Shown: positions 7,704-17,793 of the stretch, piece after piece | Layout: every line of letters starts with the position of its first letter | Numbering within the stretch: position 1 is the stretch's first letter | NCBI GenBank assembly: GCA_025363455.1 | Contig: JANYDW010000016.1 | Coordinates: forward strand, 62,001-126,000 | Reading direction: 5' to 3' | Origin: Oleiharenicola sp. | GTDB lineage: Bacteria; Verrucomicrobiota; Verrucomicrobiia; Opitutales; Opitutaceae | DNA: 64,000 bases | The notes under the pieces: generated by a model | Told to the model about the DNA's origin: nothing | The model's database searches: none | Seen by the model: only the letters and a program-made list of their open reading frames with translations | Made by a program: the position numbers and the translations under genes

Positions 7704-10163
7704 ATGCCGAGGATCCTCTACATAACAACAGAGTTGCCTTATTTCCCGGGTCAGGGGGGATTGATGTCACTTCACATGCGCCAGCTGGCGCAAGAAGAGA
7801 TTGTCGGGGTCTTGGGCCCTCGCTATCCTCATCAGCCCGAAGACTCATTACAAAAGCTGCGAGATACCGTGCAACGATCTTACTGGTGGCCGGAACATCC
7901 GGTTCCTGGGCCCTATCCTGCTTTGAGTGCGAAGCCTCCTCGCTGGCCAGTAATGATTAAACGGCTGCCGAATGGGATCAAACGCTGGTTGATCCGGAGA
8001 TTAACCGGAATGTACCGTTATTCCGATGATGCGGTGGCTTGGCGACAAGTGCTGGTCAACTTAGCACCCAAGATTCTTGAGGCTCTCGACCAAGAGTATT
8101 GGAATGTCGTTCTGCTCTCGCAATCAACTTCGGCCGGTTGGCTGCCCTTTCTGCCCGCCAGCCTGGCCCGATGCATCGTCTTGCATGATATCCGATCAGA
8201 TTATCTTCAGCGCTCAGCGAATCGGCTTTCAAGCCGCAACCTGGAGGGGGTGCGGCTCGAAGAGTCGATTGTGGTCCAAGAAACGGATGCCATTGTCGTG
8301 CTCTCGGCGCTGGACCATGAAAGAGCAAACACTCAGCTCCAGCCGGTGGCACCCATCGCTATCGCTCCCATCTGCCTTGATCTCGACTATTTCGAATTTC
8401 AGCCCTCTTCAAATGCGGGGTCTCCAGTCGTATTGTTCACCGGGCACCTCTCGCATCCACCCAATGTGGATGCCGTGCTATATTTCTTAGATTCGATCTG
8501 GCCACGAATTTTGGCGGCCCAACCGGAAGCAACGTTCAAAATCGTCGGCCTGCACCCATCGCCAGTGATCGCAGAAACGGTCACCCGCGCGCTTAGGGTC
8601 GAGCTTATTCCCAATGTGCCGGATATCCGGCCCTACTACCAAAGCTCTAGGGTATACGTCGTCCCGATGCGTTATGGCGGTGGTGTCCGGCAGAAAATCC
8701 TAGAAGCTTGGGCTGTCGGGCGACCGGTGGTGACCACCACCATGGGAGCGGAAGGCATAGCTGCCCATGACGGGGAAAATTGCTGGATCCGCGACGAACC
8801 CGCTTCGATCGCTGCTCAGGTCGTTGAGCTGTTGCGCGAACCCTGCCCCGCCACTGTGTTGCGAACCGCTCGGTCCTTAGTGGAAGCCCAGCATTCCCCT
8901 CAGGTGGCTTGTCCACCTTTGGCAACCCAGCTCAAGGTCGCGGCGAGCCGGAGGCGGCAATCCCCGCCGCGGGTTCTCTATGATCTGCGCTGGCTTGTAC
9001 CGGGCAAAGTAGGCGGCGTGGAGCAAATGACTCGTGAGTTGGTGGATGAGATTGCGAGCTTTGATCGCACCTTCGAATATCGCTTCCAAGGTCACCAACG
9101 GGTTTTTCGCGACTGGCGCTTTCCCTCTGGCTTTAAGCACAAGGTCGTCTGCTCGGATGGCCCGGCAGCCCGGCGGATGGCCTGGCGTGATGGCTTGGTC
9201 AATCAACTGACAGCCGAACTTGCCTGGCCCCCGCTCATGTCGCCCGAATTGAGGGCGCTCGAATGGTATACCCGGCTGGATTTCACTGTGGTTCATGGCC
9301 TCCCCTGTTTGGTTCATCCGGATTTACGCCGTTTCCCATCGGTCGTGACCATGCATGACTTGCAACATCTGCATCGGCCGGAGTTTTTCAGCCCTGCTGA
9401 CATTACCACTCGCGAAAGGGAGTACCGGGAATCCTGCCACCGCGCTAGCCATGTCATCTGCACATCGGAATTCACCCGGCAGGATGTCCACCGCCGCTAT
9501 GGCATACCGCTGGATAAAATGACCACGATCTGGAATTTGCCGCCCCGCCAGACCGGTACAAATCTGGGGCCGACCACTCTGCGGCGTTTGCTACAAGGCA
9601 TGGGCATCAAGCCGCCCTTCTTTTTTTATCCCGCCGCGCCCTGGCTGCACAAAAATCATCGCGGACTGCTTGATGCCATGCTGCTCTCCGACAGAGCTTT
9701 GCCTGCTGACTATAAACTTGTCATGACCGGTCAGCCCTTCTCCGCTGATCACCCAGCGACCAGCTTGCTACTGGACCCCCGGTTGCGCAACCGTGTAGTG
9801 CACTTGGGCTACCGCTCAACTTTAGAAATTACTGCCCTTTATCGTGCGGCCGAAGCCCTGATTTTCCCCTCCCTGTTCGAGGGGTTTGGCATGCCGATAA
9901 TCGAAGCGATGCAACAAGGCTGCCCGGTTGTCTGCGGGCAGCATACCTGCCTGTCTGAAATCGCTGGCGATGCCGTGCTCTACACCGATGTGGCGTCGCC
10001 GGATGCCATCTCCGCTGCGATCCTCCGTATCATTGGCGATGACCCGCTGAAGGCAAAGCTCCGACAGAGCGGCTCAGTCAATCTTCGACGATTCGACCGG
10101 CGAAGCCTGGCTGAAAAAACCCGTGCGATCTACGCGTCAGTCCATGCCGAGCATTTTGACTGA
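7704..10163 (+). CDS. Double glycosyltransferase (two GT4 / GT-B domains)
   Basis: Cytoplasmic enzyme of 819 aa from the ATG at 7704 (MPRILYITTELPYFPGQGG), chosen because homology-like text begins there. The first GT-B domain covers about residues 1-395, with a GT4 C-terminal motif around residue 317 (VPMRYGGGVRQKILEAWAVG). The second covers about 424-815, opening RVLYDLRWLVPGKVGGVEQM, with the sugar-nucleotide motif FPSLFEGFGMPIIEAMQQG near 716. Two full GT-B units in one chain imply a bifunctional transferase adding two sugars, or a polymerase-like alternation as in WbdA. It sits between wzm and wzt, where chain-elongating mannosyltransferases usually lie. Donor and acceptor are unknown. 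Confidence 0.88.
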   Translation: MPRILYITTELPYFPGQGGLMSLHMRQLAQEEIVGVLGPRYPHQPEDSLQKLRDTVQRSYWWPEHPVPGPYPALSAKPPRWPVMIKRLPNGIKRWLIRRLTGMYRYSDDAVAWRQVLVNLAPKILEALDQEYWNVVLLSQSTSAGWLPFLPASLARCIVLHDIRSDYLQRSANRLSSRNLEGVRLEESIVVQETDAIVVLSALDHERANTQLQPVAPIAIAPICLDLDYFEFQPSSNAGSPVVLFTGHLSHPPNVDAVLYFLDSIWPRILAAQPEATFKIVGLHPSPVIAETVTRALRVELIPNVPDIRPYYQSSRVYVVPMRYGGGVRQKILEAWAVGRPVVTTTMGAEGIAAHDGENCWIRDEPASIAAQVVELLREPCPATVLRTARSLVEAQHSPQVACPPLATQLKVAASRRRQSPPRVLYDLRWLVPGKVGGVEQMTRELVDEIASFDRTFEYRFQGHQRVFRDWRFPSGFKHKVVCSDGPAARRMAWRDGLVNQLTAELAWPPLMSPELRALEWYTRLDFTVVHGLPCLVHPDLRRFPSVVTMHDLQHLHRPEFFSPADITTREREYRESCHRASHVICTSEFTRQDVHRRYGIPLDKMTTIWNLPPRQTGTNLGPTTLRRLLQGMGIKPPFFFYPAAPWLHKNHRGLLDAMLLSDRALPADYKLVMTGQPFSADHPATSLLLDPRLRNRVVHLGYRSTLEITALYRAAEALIFPSLFEGFGMPIIEAMQQGCPVVCGQHTCLSEIAGDAVLYTDVASPDAISAAILRIIGDDPLKAKLRQSGSVNLRRFDRRSLAEKTRAIYASVHAEHFD

Positions 10164-10218
10164 TTGCTGAAAACCGAAAGATTGCGGGATCCAGGCTAAC
10201 CAACCTTTCACCACTACC

Positions 10219-11091
10219 ATGAAAATCCTTTGCCTCTTTGTCCGGCATGGCACTGAGAAATACCCTGACGCCTTGGCGGAGCTAGACCAGTGGTATGCCC
10301 GCCACGGGTTGATGGGCCAGCGAACACTTTGGATCATCGATAACGCCCTGGATGCCGGATTCCGGCCACAAGTTCTGGCCCTAGACACGCTTTTGCGTGC
10401 CGGGGATAATCAGGCGTGGGAATTCTCCGCCTGGGCGCACGCCCTGCGTGATGCAGAGGTTGAGCAGATTGAATACGACGTCGTTCACTTTGTTACTTCA
10501 GCGTTCAATACGTTGTATACTACCTATCTTGGCCATTTCTGCGCCGAAATGCTGCCATACGTGAAGACACATAATGTGTGTCTGGGGCATATCGACGGCT
10601 ACGACCAGCCAGTTGAGCTGGCCGGCAGTATTTCCAGATTCTGGATCAGGACCTGCTTCTTTTTTCTCCCCGCCGGAGTTATCTCCCGGATTGCCACATG
10701 GGCAGCCTTCACCGATCCGAAGGCCATATTCTCCTCCCATGAGTCGACCGAATTTCGGCCTGATGCGCCGCTGTCGCCCGATTATCAACGGCGGATCAGA
10801 ATCTGGCTAGAAGGTCAGGATGTCGGTGGTCATACTTGGCATTCCCCTATCGGTTCCGATCCGGGTGAAGTCGGGCGGTTCCAAAAGAAAACTCTAGCCA
10901 TTCTTAACGAGCACAATTTCTCTGTCACTCTTCGCCGATTGCCTACTCCGTTGGTTGACTACTGCTGGCTCTGGAGTCAGCGCCATGAAACCAGCTTACA
11001 GCAGCTCGCTGTCCCGGCTGAGACAGCTCAGCTTGCAATTCGTCGTCGCATTCTTGGTATCTCTCCCGAGTCTTTGCCCGTTTCCCAGTAA
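10219..11091 (+). CDS. Uncharacterised protein of the polysaccharide export cluster
   Basis: I do not recognise a family. The 290 aa start MKILCLFVRHGTEKYPDALA, with a Rossmann-like opening strand and then YDVVHFVTSAFNTLYTTY and a hydrophobic, aromatic stretch near residues 140-165 (FWIRTCFFFLPAGVISRIA). The C-terminal third is soluble. A length under 300 aa and the position between a GT and wzt (2 bp before the wzt ATG) suggest a small sugar transferase or modifying enzyme, but no DxD or nucleotide-binding motif is clear. The gene is surely real given the tight spacing and continuous frame. Confidence 0.75.
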   Translation: MKILCLFVRHGTEKYPDALAELDQWYARHGLMGQRTLWIIDNALDAGFRPQVLALDTLLRAGDNQAWEFSAWAHALRDAEVEQIEYDVVHFVTSAFNTLYTTYLGHFCAEMLPYVKTHNVCLGHIDGYDQPVELAGSISRFWIRTCFFFLPAGVISRIATWAAFTDPKAIFSSHESTEFRPDAPLSPDYQRRIRIWLEGQDVGGHTWHSPIGSDPGEVGRFQKKTLAILNEHNFSVTLRRLPTPLVDYCWLWSQRHETSLQQLAVPAETAQLAIRRRILGISPESLPVSQ

Positions 11092-11093
11092 AC

Positions 11094-12491
11094 ATGCCAG
11101 CCCCACCCCCAGAACAAGCCAACGCCATCGAGGTCCATGGCGTCTCAAAGTGCTACCGACTCTGGCACGACTCGAGCGGGCCTGTGCAGTATGGGCTTGC
11201 GTCGGTTCTCAACACCCTGATCGGCCGCCGCGTCAATCCCGTGAAATATTTTAGGGATTTTCACGCCCTAAATAATGTTTCGTTTACGACGAAACGCGGC
11301 CAGTCTTTCGCCATAATCGGACGCAACGGCTCGGGTAAGTCAACCCTGCTGCAAATCATTGCTGGTACATTGCAGGCGACCGCGGGGACCGTGCGGGTGA
11401 ATGGCAGAGTGGCCGCGTTGCTTGAGCTGGGCTCGGGTTTCAATCCCGAGTTTACGGGCCGGGAAAACGTTTTTCTTTACGCGTCGATCCTGGGACTTAC
11501 CCGATCTGAAATGGAACAGCGGTTTGAGTCCGTGGCGCAATTTGCTGACATCGGAGAGTTCATGGAGCAGCCAATCAAAATCTACTCCAGTGGTATGGCC
11601 CTCCGGCTGGCCTTTGCCGTCATTGTGCATATTGACGCCACCGTGCTGATCATAGACGAGGCCCTGGCGGTTGGTGACGTCTACTTCATGCAGAAATGCA
11701 TGCGCTTCCTGCGCGATTTCCGGGAGCGCGGCACCCTTCTATTCGTCAGCCATGACATGGGTTCGGTTCGTTCCCTTTGCGACTCGGCCTTGTGGCTGGA
11801 ACAGGGTGCCACCCGCATGCACGGAAATGCACAGGATGTCGCCGCCGCCTACCTGGCCGAATCAAATCTTAGCCAGAAGAACAGCGAGGTTGTTCAGATC
11901 AAATCCTTCCGGACCGAGCCGGTGGTGCCCACTCCGCCCGCTCCACCAACCGGACAGTCCTTTCGCCTGCCCGTGGTTGCCGTGGAAAATATCCTCACTT
12001 TGTCGGGATTTAATTCCCTCTCTTCCGGGTTTGGTGACGGCCGAATCAAGATCATTGATGTCCAGTTCATTGATGCACAGGGGGCTCGTCTTCACACCAT
12101 CAGAGGAGGAGATGTCGTCTGCCTGATGATCACGGCCCAATGTGTCGAACCAACCGGCAATGTGCTTTTTGGGTTCAACTTAAAAGATCGCCTTGGCCAG
12201 CACCTGTTCGGCGAAAATACGCATCAGTGTGTCCCTGCCACAGAGATCGCCATGCACCTTGGTGAATGCTACCGGGCTCGATTCACTTTCCAAATGCCGG
12301 TGCTGCATCAAGGGCAATACACCATTGCGGCAGCAGTCGCCTCCGGCACACCCGGAAATCATCGCCAGCAGCAGTGGCTCCATGAAGCATTGGTACTTTC
12401 TTCGGCGACAGATTGGGCACATGCCGGACTGGTTGGGTTGCCCATGCTCGGTATTACGGTAGAGAGGCATGAACCAGCTGCTGGGATATAG
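11094..12491 (+). CDS. wzt: Polysaccharide ABC exporter ATPase with C-terminal carbohydrate-binding domain (Wzt type)
   Basis: ATPase partner of Wzm, 465 aa. Walker A GRNGSGKST is near residue 76, the signature YSSGMALRLAFA near 164, Walker B LIIDEALAVGD near 185, and the switch His in FVSHD near 218. A proline-rich linker (about 270-295) leads into a beta-sandwich of about 165 residues. This extra domain marks the O9a/O8-type Wzt, which binds the modified non-reducing end of a finished chain before export. Its presence predicts that this glycan carries a terminal mark. The next gene overlaps its end by 23 bp and encodes candidate marking enzymes. Confidence 0.94.
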   Translation: MPAPPPEQANAIEVHGVSKCYRLWHDSSGPVQYGLASVLNTLIGRRVNPVKYFRDFHALNNVSFTTKRGQSFAIIGRNGSGKSTLLQIIAGTLQATAGTVRVNGRVAALLELGSGFNPEFTGRENVFLYASILGLTRSEMEQRFESVAQFADIGEFMEQPIKIYSSGMALRLAFAVIVHIDATVLIIDEALAVGDVYFMQKCMRFLRDFRERGTLLFVSHDMGSVRSLCDSALWLEQGATRMHGNAQDVAAAYLAESNLSQKNSEVVQIKSFRTEPVVPTPPAPPTGQSFRLPVVAVENILTLSGFNSLSSGFGDGRIKIIDVQFIDAQGARLHTIRGGDVVCLMITAQCVEPTGNVLFGFNLKDRLGQHLFGENTHQCVPATEIAMHLGECYRARFTFQMPVLHQGQYTIAAAVASGTPGNHRQQQWLHEALVLSSATDWAHAGLVGLPMLGITVERHEPAAGI

Positions 12492-15147
12492 AGCAATGCA
12501 ACAAAAGAAACGAAGGGACCAAAATCAGCAGCACAGGAAGTCCGGGCCGACCGTGCCACCACCTGCTGCCGGTGCGCCCTCCCGGACCATTCTGCTGCAC
12601 TATCATATTTTCAAGAACGGCGGCAGCACGTTGGATGCCGCGCTGAGAAAAAACCTTGGAACCGCCTGGCGGGAAATCGAAGGCGATGACCCCAACGGTC
12701 CCATGAATTGGTCGCTGGCAATTGCCTTGTTGAAGAATTATCCGGAAATCAAGGCTCTGAGTTCACACACTGCCCGGATTCCGCCACCTGCAAGTCCAGG
12801 GTATAACTTCATCCCTCTGTTTTTGATCCGCCATCCCTTGGATCGAATTCTTTCAGTTTACCACCATGAAAAGCGAAACCTGAACCGCCACGTCCACCCG
12901 GCACTCGAAATTGCCCGCACCGCCTCCTTGCTAGATTTTATCCAACTTGCGATGGGAAAAATTCCCGCTGTCGTTTGCAACGCACAGACTTCCTCGCTTG
13001 CCCGGGGTGGAGTATATTTCTTCCCACCAGTCGCGGCTGATCTGGTCAAGGCCAAGGCGGCGGTCGCTCAGTCCATAGTCCCAGGAGTTCTTGAGCGGAT
13101 GGACGAGTATTTAACTCTTTTGGAGAGAGAGCTCACTGGTCTGGTGCCGAATCTCGACCTGGCTTGTCACGATGAGAACCGGAATCCGACGCGCCGGCCC
13201 ACGCTGCTCGCTCGCCTGCGGGAGATTCGCACCTCGTTGCCGCCCACACTTTGGCGGGAGCTGCGCGAGCGCAATCGACTCGACCTTGAACTTTGGCGAT
13301 TTACCTATCGTCTCGCACGCACCAAGTTTTCCCAAATGCCCGATGCCACCAAACGCCTAGCCAGCTTCCGCCAGCGCAAACTTCGTGGCAGCCCTCCGGC
13401 GGATCTGCCTTGGACAGGTGAAAGATTGGTCGCCTCGGCTACCGGAGATTTTGTGGCGGAGCATCTTCATCGCTACGCCCTCGCCTTGGAGTTTGCCAAA
13501 AACTGTGATGTCTTGGATGTGGCCTGCGGCGAGGGCTACGGCAGCGCGTTACTCACCAAGGTTGCCCGCAGCGTAATCGGCGTGGACTGCGATGCACCGA
13601 CCATCGCCCACGCCTGGGCCAAATACCGGGCAAAAAACCTTCAATTTGCCGAAGGTCGGGTGGAAAAATTACCTCTGCCTGCAAGCTCGGTCGATCTCGT
13701 GGTAAGTTATGAAACACTGGAACATCTGGAAGATCACGACGCCATGATGAAGGAGATCAAGCGTGTCCTGAGGCCGGGCGGCCGGCTGCTCATCTCCACC
13801 CCCAACAGCAAGCCATACCGCAAGGTCTCCGGTAAGCTGAATCCATTTCACCTGCGCGAACTGGACCTGCCGGGCTTCACAAAACTTCTGTCGAAACATT
13901 TCAAACATGTAAATGTGAGCTGCCAGCGATCCGTAACCGGATCTTGGATCTCCCCTTTGGATGCCCGGGCTGTTCCCACGACCGAGTATTCAGGCAATTT
14001 TGAACAACTGAACGAATTAAAATCGGACACTGACACGCCCTACTTGATTGCTATCGCCTCCGATTTAGCGGTGCCAGCCCTACCCACCAGTCTCTTCAAT
14101 TCCAAGGCGGAGTTACTCACCCAGATACAAGGCTTGATGGAAGAGCGCGAGCGCGAGCGTAAATCATTCGCGAGTTTAACGACAGATTTCGGAGAACGCA
14201 CGACATGGGCCAAGTCCTTGGAAAATGATCTGCGCACTGCCCAAGAACGCTTTGATAAACTGACAAAGGAATACGCCGAACGCACCACTTGGGCCCTCTC
14301 GCTGGAAGACGAATTGAGGAGGTCGCACGCTACTGTCGATAAACTGACAAAAGAATACGCCGAACGCACCTCCTGGGCCCTCTCGCTGGAAGACGAACTA
14401 AAGAAGTCCCGCGCCGCCGCCGCGACTCAAGCCCAGTTGCTCAAAGAACGCACGACATGGGCCAAGTCCCTGGAACATGAACTGCTCACAGCCCAAGGTA
14501 ATTACGCCAAGCTCGCCAAGGAGCATGACGAACGCACCTCCTGGGCCCTATCCTTGGGATCTGAATTGCAAAGGGCTCGCGACGCTTGTCAAGAACAGGC
14601 ACAAGCTGCCACTGAGCTTTCACAAGAAAGAGATCGACTAAACACGGAAATCGCTGATCTGAGTTGTCTCAGTGCCAAATTGAATCTGGAACTCACCGGC
14701 CTCCGTGCCGCCTGCGCGGAATTGGTGCCCTTGATACCCGCAGACCCCGGGAAAGGAGAACACGCCCTCTTGGAGCAATGTATGATTGCTCTGGCTAACT
14801 TGCGCCGTGACCTCGCCTCCAAAAATGCAGAGCTCCATGCGGCAATGGCTAACGGCGTTGAGACCCAGCTCCGTGCTGACGTCACTGAATCGGAAGTTGT
14901 CCGTCTGAACATCGCCCTTAAAGACGCACAACTGCATCTGGATGGTTTGCTGAAGCACACAGCCGACTTGCAGCAGTGGACAAACACCCTCGCGGCGGCC
15001 AAGCAAGACATCGAACACCAGTTTACTTCGACCATCGCGGAACTCCAGGCCGCGCGGCTTGAGCTTTCTCGTTATGAAAGCCGGTTGATTTGTCGTCTGG
15101 CGGCGCGTGCGCCGGCAGCGAAATCGGTGGCCTCACCCCGCTCATGA
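12469..15147 (+). CDS. Sulfotransferase-methyltransferase-coiled-coil fusion (candidate chain terminator)
   Basis: An 892 aa three-part protein. Residues about 38-290 resemble Sulfotransfer_2: IFKNGGST (about 47-54) fits the 5'-phosphosulfate loop and [16 protein letters not shown] (about 120-135) the 3'-phosphate site. Residues about 314-530 are a class I SAM methyltransferase ([15 protein letters not shown] near 346, [13 protein letters not shown] near 412). Residues about 545-845 are charged helix with five repeats of ER-T-[TS]-WA-[KL]-SL-x-x-EL near 577, 604, 631, 660 and 688, spaced 27-29 residues. A short basic tail follows. An alternative ATG is at 12496. By analogy with WbdD of E. coli O9a it may cap the growing chain with sulfate and/or methyl and measure length with the coiled coil. 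Confidence 0.85.
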   Translation: MNQLLGYRAMQQKKRRDQNQQHRKSGPTVPPPAAGAPSRTILLHYHIFKNGGSTLDAALRKNLGTAWREIEGDDPNGPMNWSLAIALLKNYPEIKALSSHTARIPPPASPGYNFIPLFLIRHPLDRILSVYHHEKRNLNRHVHPALEIARTASLLDFIQLAMGKIPAVVCNAQTSSLARGGVYFFPPVAADLVKAKAAVAQSIVPGVLERMDEYLTLLERELTGLVPNLDLACHDENRNPTRRPTLLARLREIRTSLPPTLWRELRERNRLDLELWRFTYRLARTKFSQMPDATKRLASFRQRKLRGSPPADLPWTGERLVASATGDFVAEHLHRYALALEFAKNCDVLDVACGEGYGSALLTKVARSVIGVDCDAPTIAHAWAKYRAKNLQFAEGRVEKLPLPASSVDLVVSYETLEHLEDHDAMMKEIKRVLRPGGRLLISTPNSKPYRKVSGKLNPFHLRELDLPGFTKLLSKHFKHVNVSCQRSVTGSWISPLDARAVPTTEYSGNFEQLNELKSDTDTPYLIAIASDLAVPALPTSLFNSKAELLTQIQGLMEERERERKSFASLTTDFGERTTWAKSLENDLRTAQERFDKLTKEYAERTTWALSLEDELRRSHATVDKLTKEYAERTSWALSLEDELKKSRAAAATQAQLLKERTTWAKSLEHELLTAQGNYAKLAKEHDERTSWALSLGSELQRARDACQEQAQAATELSQERDRLNTEIADLSCLSAKLNLELTGLRAACAELVPLIPADPGKGEHALLEQCMIALANLRRDLASKNAELHAAMANGVETQLRADVTESEVVRLNIALKDAQLHLDGLLKHTADLQQWTNTLAAAKQDIEHQFTSTIAELQAARLELSRYESRLICRLAARAPAAKSVASPRS

Positions 15148-17792
15148 TCATGCCGACTGCCCCAAGACGCGCGTTTACCTACGCTATCGATTCTTCGGGA
15201 GCCTTGCAGGCGCCCGAAGGATTCCTCCAGCTCAGCGGATGGATTGCCGGTGTGTTAACCGCGGGCGCGCAGGTCAGGTTGCGGCTCGGCCAGAGCAGTC
15301 TGTTTGACTGTCGCACCGGGGAAGACCGGCCCGATGTAGTGGCCGCGCATCCCGATCTGCTAGGTGCAGCAGAAAGTGGCTTCCGACTGGAAACACATGT
15401 GCCGCCAGGTTTTCATATTGGCACCCTCGAGTATCGCCTTAGCGGGCAGGGCGACTGGATTCCCTTCCACACCCTGAGCCTCATTGCGGGACTAAGTCCG
15501 CTTTCGGTTCAGCTGGAAAGTGCGCCTTTAGTCGAGGACCCCAAGGAGTGGTATGTGCAAGGGTGGTGTTTCCACCCGCAATGCGACATTGAAAGTGTGA
15601 CCATCCAATTCGCCCACCAGCAGGCTTTGCTCCAGCATGGCGGGCAGCGTCCGGATGTCGCCAGCCTTCACCCGCAATTTCGCTCGGCCGCAAACTCAGG
15701 TTTCACCGGTCGTTTCCCGATGGAACCTGGGCATGGGACCGTAAACCTGAAAGTGAAGCTGAGCAATGGCTCGGTACTGCAGCAGGTTTTGCTGCCCGCG
15801 CTGACAGTTCCGAATCGGGATTTGGAGCGGGCTCAGCAGCTGGCTGGCAAGATCCGGGCCGCCCGGATCAAACTCCCCGCCCCGGAGCAGCCCGATGTTT
15901 CCATTATCATCCCCATCTACAACCAGCTGGATTTCACCTTGGGCTGCCTTGAATCCCTGGTGCGCCACGCCGGCCAGACCAGCTCAGAGGTGATTATCAT
16001 CGACGACAAATCCGATAAGTACGTTCCAGAAACCTTATCCTTGGTCAGTGGCTTGAAGGTGTTCTCAAATGAGCACAATCGCGGCTTTGTGCTCAATTGT
16101 AACCGCGGTGCCGGCATGGCTCGCGGTAAATACGTGCTTTTTTTGAACAATGATACTGAAGTTCAACCCGGGTGGTTGGAAGCCTTGCACGATACCTTCA
16201 CTCGCTACCCCGATGCGGGCTTGGTGGGGGCGAAATTGGTCTACCCCGACGGTCGTTTGCAGGAAGCCGGCGGCATTCTGTGGAATGACGGCTCGGCTTG
16301 GAACTATGGCCGCAACGATGACCCGAGCAAGCCTGAGTATAATTATGTCCGTTGGACTGATTATTGTTCGGGGGCCTGTATCATGCTGCCCCGGGAGCTC
16401 TTCGCCCGACTGGGAGGATTCGACGAACGGTTTGTCCCGGCCTACTGCGAGGATTCCGACCTCGCCTTTCAAGTACGCGCCGCCGGCTATCAAGTTTACT
16501 ACCAACCTCGAGCGGTGATCATCCATCACGAAGGCCAAAGCAATGGGACGGATACGTTTGGCGGCATCAAACGCCATCAGGTGGACAACAGTGTGAAACT
16601 CTTCGCGAAATGGCGCGGAGTGCTCAGCAGTCAACATCGCCCCGGCGGAGTGGATGTCTTCAGAGCCCGCGAACGAAGTCTGGATCGCAAGGTGATTCTC
16701 TTCGTCGATCACTATCTGCCCCACTACGACCGCGACGCCGGCTCGCGGACGATCTGGTCTTACCTGGAATTCTTTCTCGAGACCGGATTCTCGGTGAAAT
16801 TCATAGGACACAACTACTTTCCGCATGAACCCTACTTCACCGAAATGCAGCAAAGGGGCATTGAGGTATTGTGCGGCACTTGGTACGCGAATCACTGGGA
16901 ACAGTGGCTCGAGCAGGTCGGTTCATTGATCGAATATGTCTTTTTCAGTCGGGCGCATATTGCGATTAACTACCTGCCTGCTTTCCGACGCAAAACCACG
17001 GCCAAAATTATGTTCTATGGGCACGATTTGCTATCCCGTACCTTCGAACATGAGTATCAAGTAACGGGCGATTCCAAGGCCCGGGAAGCCGCGGCAAAAT
17101 GGATGGCCCTCGAGAATGACGTGTTCAGCCTAGTGGACGTGGCCTACTATCCCTCGGGCGAAGAAATCAACCACCTGGTGCAACACCGGCCGGGCCTGCT
17201 CGCGCGGCAGCTCCCGCCCTATGTTTTTAAACGGATCACCCGGGATGATTATGCCACCACTTATCCCCAGCGAGCCGGTCTGCTTTTTGTGGGCGGATTC
17301 GGTCATCCGCCCAACGTTGATGCCATGCTTTGGTTCACGCGGGAAATCTTGCCCACCATCCTGCAGCATTATCCGGCCATCCGCCTAACGATCGTGGGTT
17401 CCAATCCCACACCCGAGATCACGAGCCTCGCCAGCTCGACGATCAGCGTCACTGGTTATGTTTCGGATCAACGGCTGGCAGAATTATATGCCGCGCACCT
17501 GCTGGTGGTGGTGCCACTAAGAGTCGGAGGAGGCATCAAGGGCAAGGTGGTGGAGGCATTGTGGCATGGGTTGCCTGTCCTGACCACCCCGGTGGGGGCC
17601 GAGGGTATTCCCTCGGCCGCCTCCTGCATGCAGATTGCCGCACTCGATCAATTTGGCGGGGCGCTTCTGTCTCTGCTCGGCAATACAGAGCAATTGGCCC
17701 GCCTCGCCCAGGCTGGCAGTGCTGTCCTTGCCGAACACTACTCAAGCGCAGCATTGCGCCGGGTCTTCAGCCAGGATATAGATTTCTTCTAA
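15144..17792 (+). CDS. Two-domain glycosyltransferase (GT2 + GT4) with paired N-terminal GW-RPD modules
   Basis: An 882 aa protein starting at an ATG that overlaps the previous stop (ATGA at 15144-15147). Residues about 10-110 and 115-220 are two beta-rich modules, each with a GW, a central RPDV (nt about 15328 and 15650) and a later SGF. Residues about 250-500 are a GT2 domain: [19 protein letters not shown], metal-binding LNNDTE, GGFDERF and [13 protein letters not shown]. Residues about 514-880 are a GT4 domain ending with [20 protein letters not shown]. It probably adds two sugars at the cytoplasmic face of the membrane. The same module reappears in four other proteins of this window. Confidence 0.88.
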   Translation: MIMPTAPRRAFTYAIDSSGALQAPEGFLQLSGWIAGVLTAGAQVRLRLGQSSLFDCRTGEDRPDVVAAHPDLLGAAESGFRLETHVPPGFHIGTLEYRLSGQGDWIPFHTLSLIAGLSPLSVQLESAPLVEDPKEWYVQGWCFHPQCDIESVTIQFAHQQALLQHGGQRPDVASLHPQFRSAANSGFTGRFPMEPGHGTVNLKVKLSNGSVLQQVLLPALTVPNRDLERAQQLAGKIRAARIKLPAPEQPDVSIIIPIYNQLDFTLGCLESLVRHAGQTSSEVIIIDDKSDKYVPETLSLVSGLKVFSNEHNRGFVLNCNRGAGMARGKYVLFLNNDTEVQPGWLEALHDTFTRYPDAGLVGAKLVYPDGRLQEAGGILWNDGSAWNYGRNDDPSKPEYNYVRWTDYCSGACIMLPRELFARLGGFDERFVPAYCEDSDLAFQVRAAGYQVYYQPRAVIIHHEGQSNGTDTFGGIKRHQVDNSVKLFAKWRGVLSSQHRPGGVDVFRARERSLDRKVILFVDHYLPHYDRDAGSRTIWSYLEFFLETGFSVKFIGHNYFPHEPYFTEMQQRGIEVLCGTWYANHWEQWLEQVGSLIEYVFFSRAHIAINYLPAFRRKTTAKIMFYGHDLLSRTFEHEYQVTGDSKAREAAAKWMALENDVFSLVDVAYYPSGEEINHLVQHRPGLLARQLPPYVFKRITRDDYATTYPQRAGLLFVGGFGHPPNVDAMLWFTREILPTILQHYPAIRLTIVGSNPTPEITSLASSTISVTGYVSDQRLAELYAAHLLVVVPLRVGGGIKGKVVEALWHGLPVLTTPVGAEGIPSAASCMQIAALDQFGGALLSLLGNTEQLARLAQAGSAVLAEHYSSAALRRVFSQDIDFF

Positions 17793-17793
17793 T

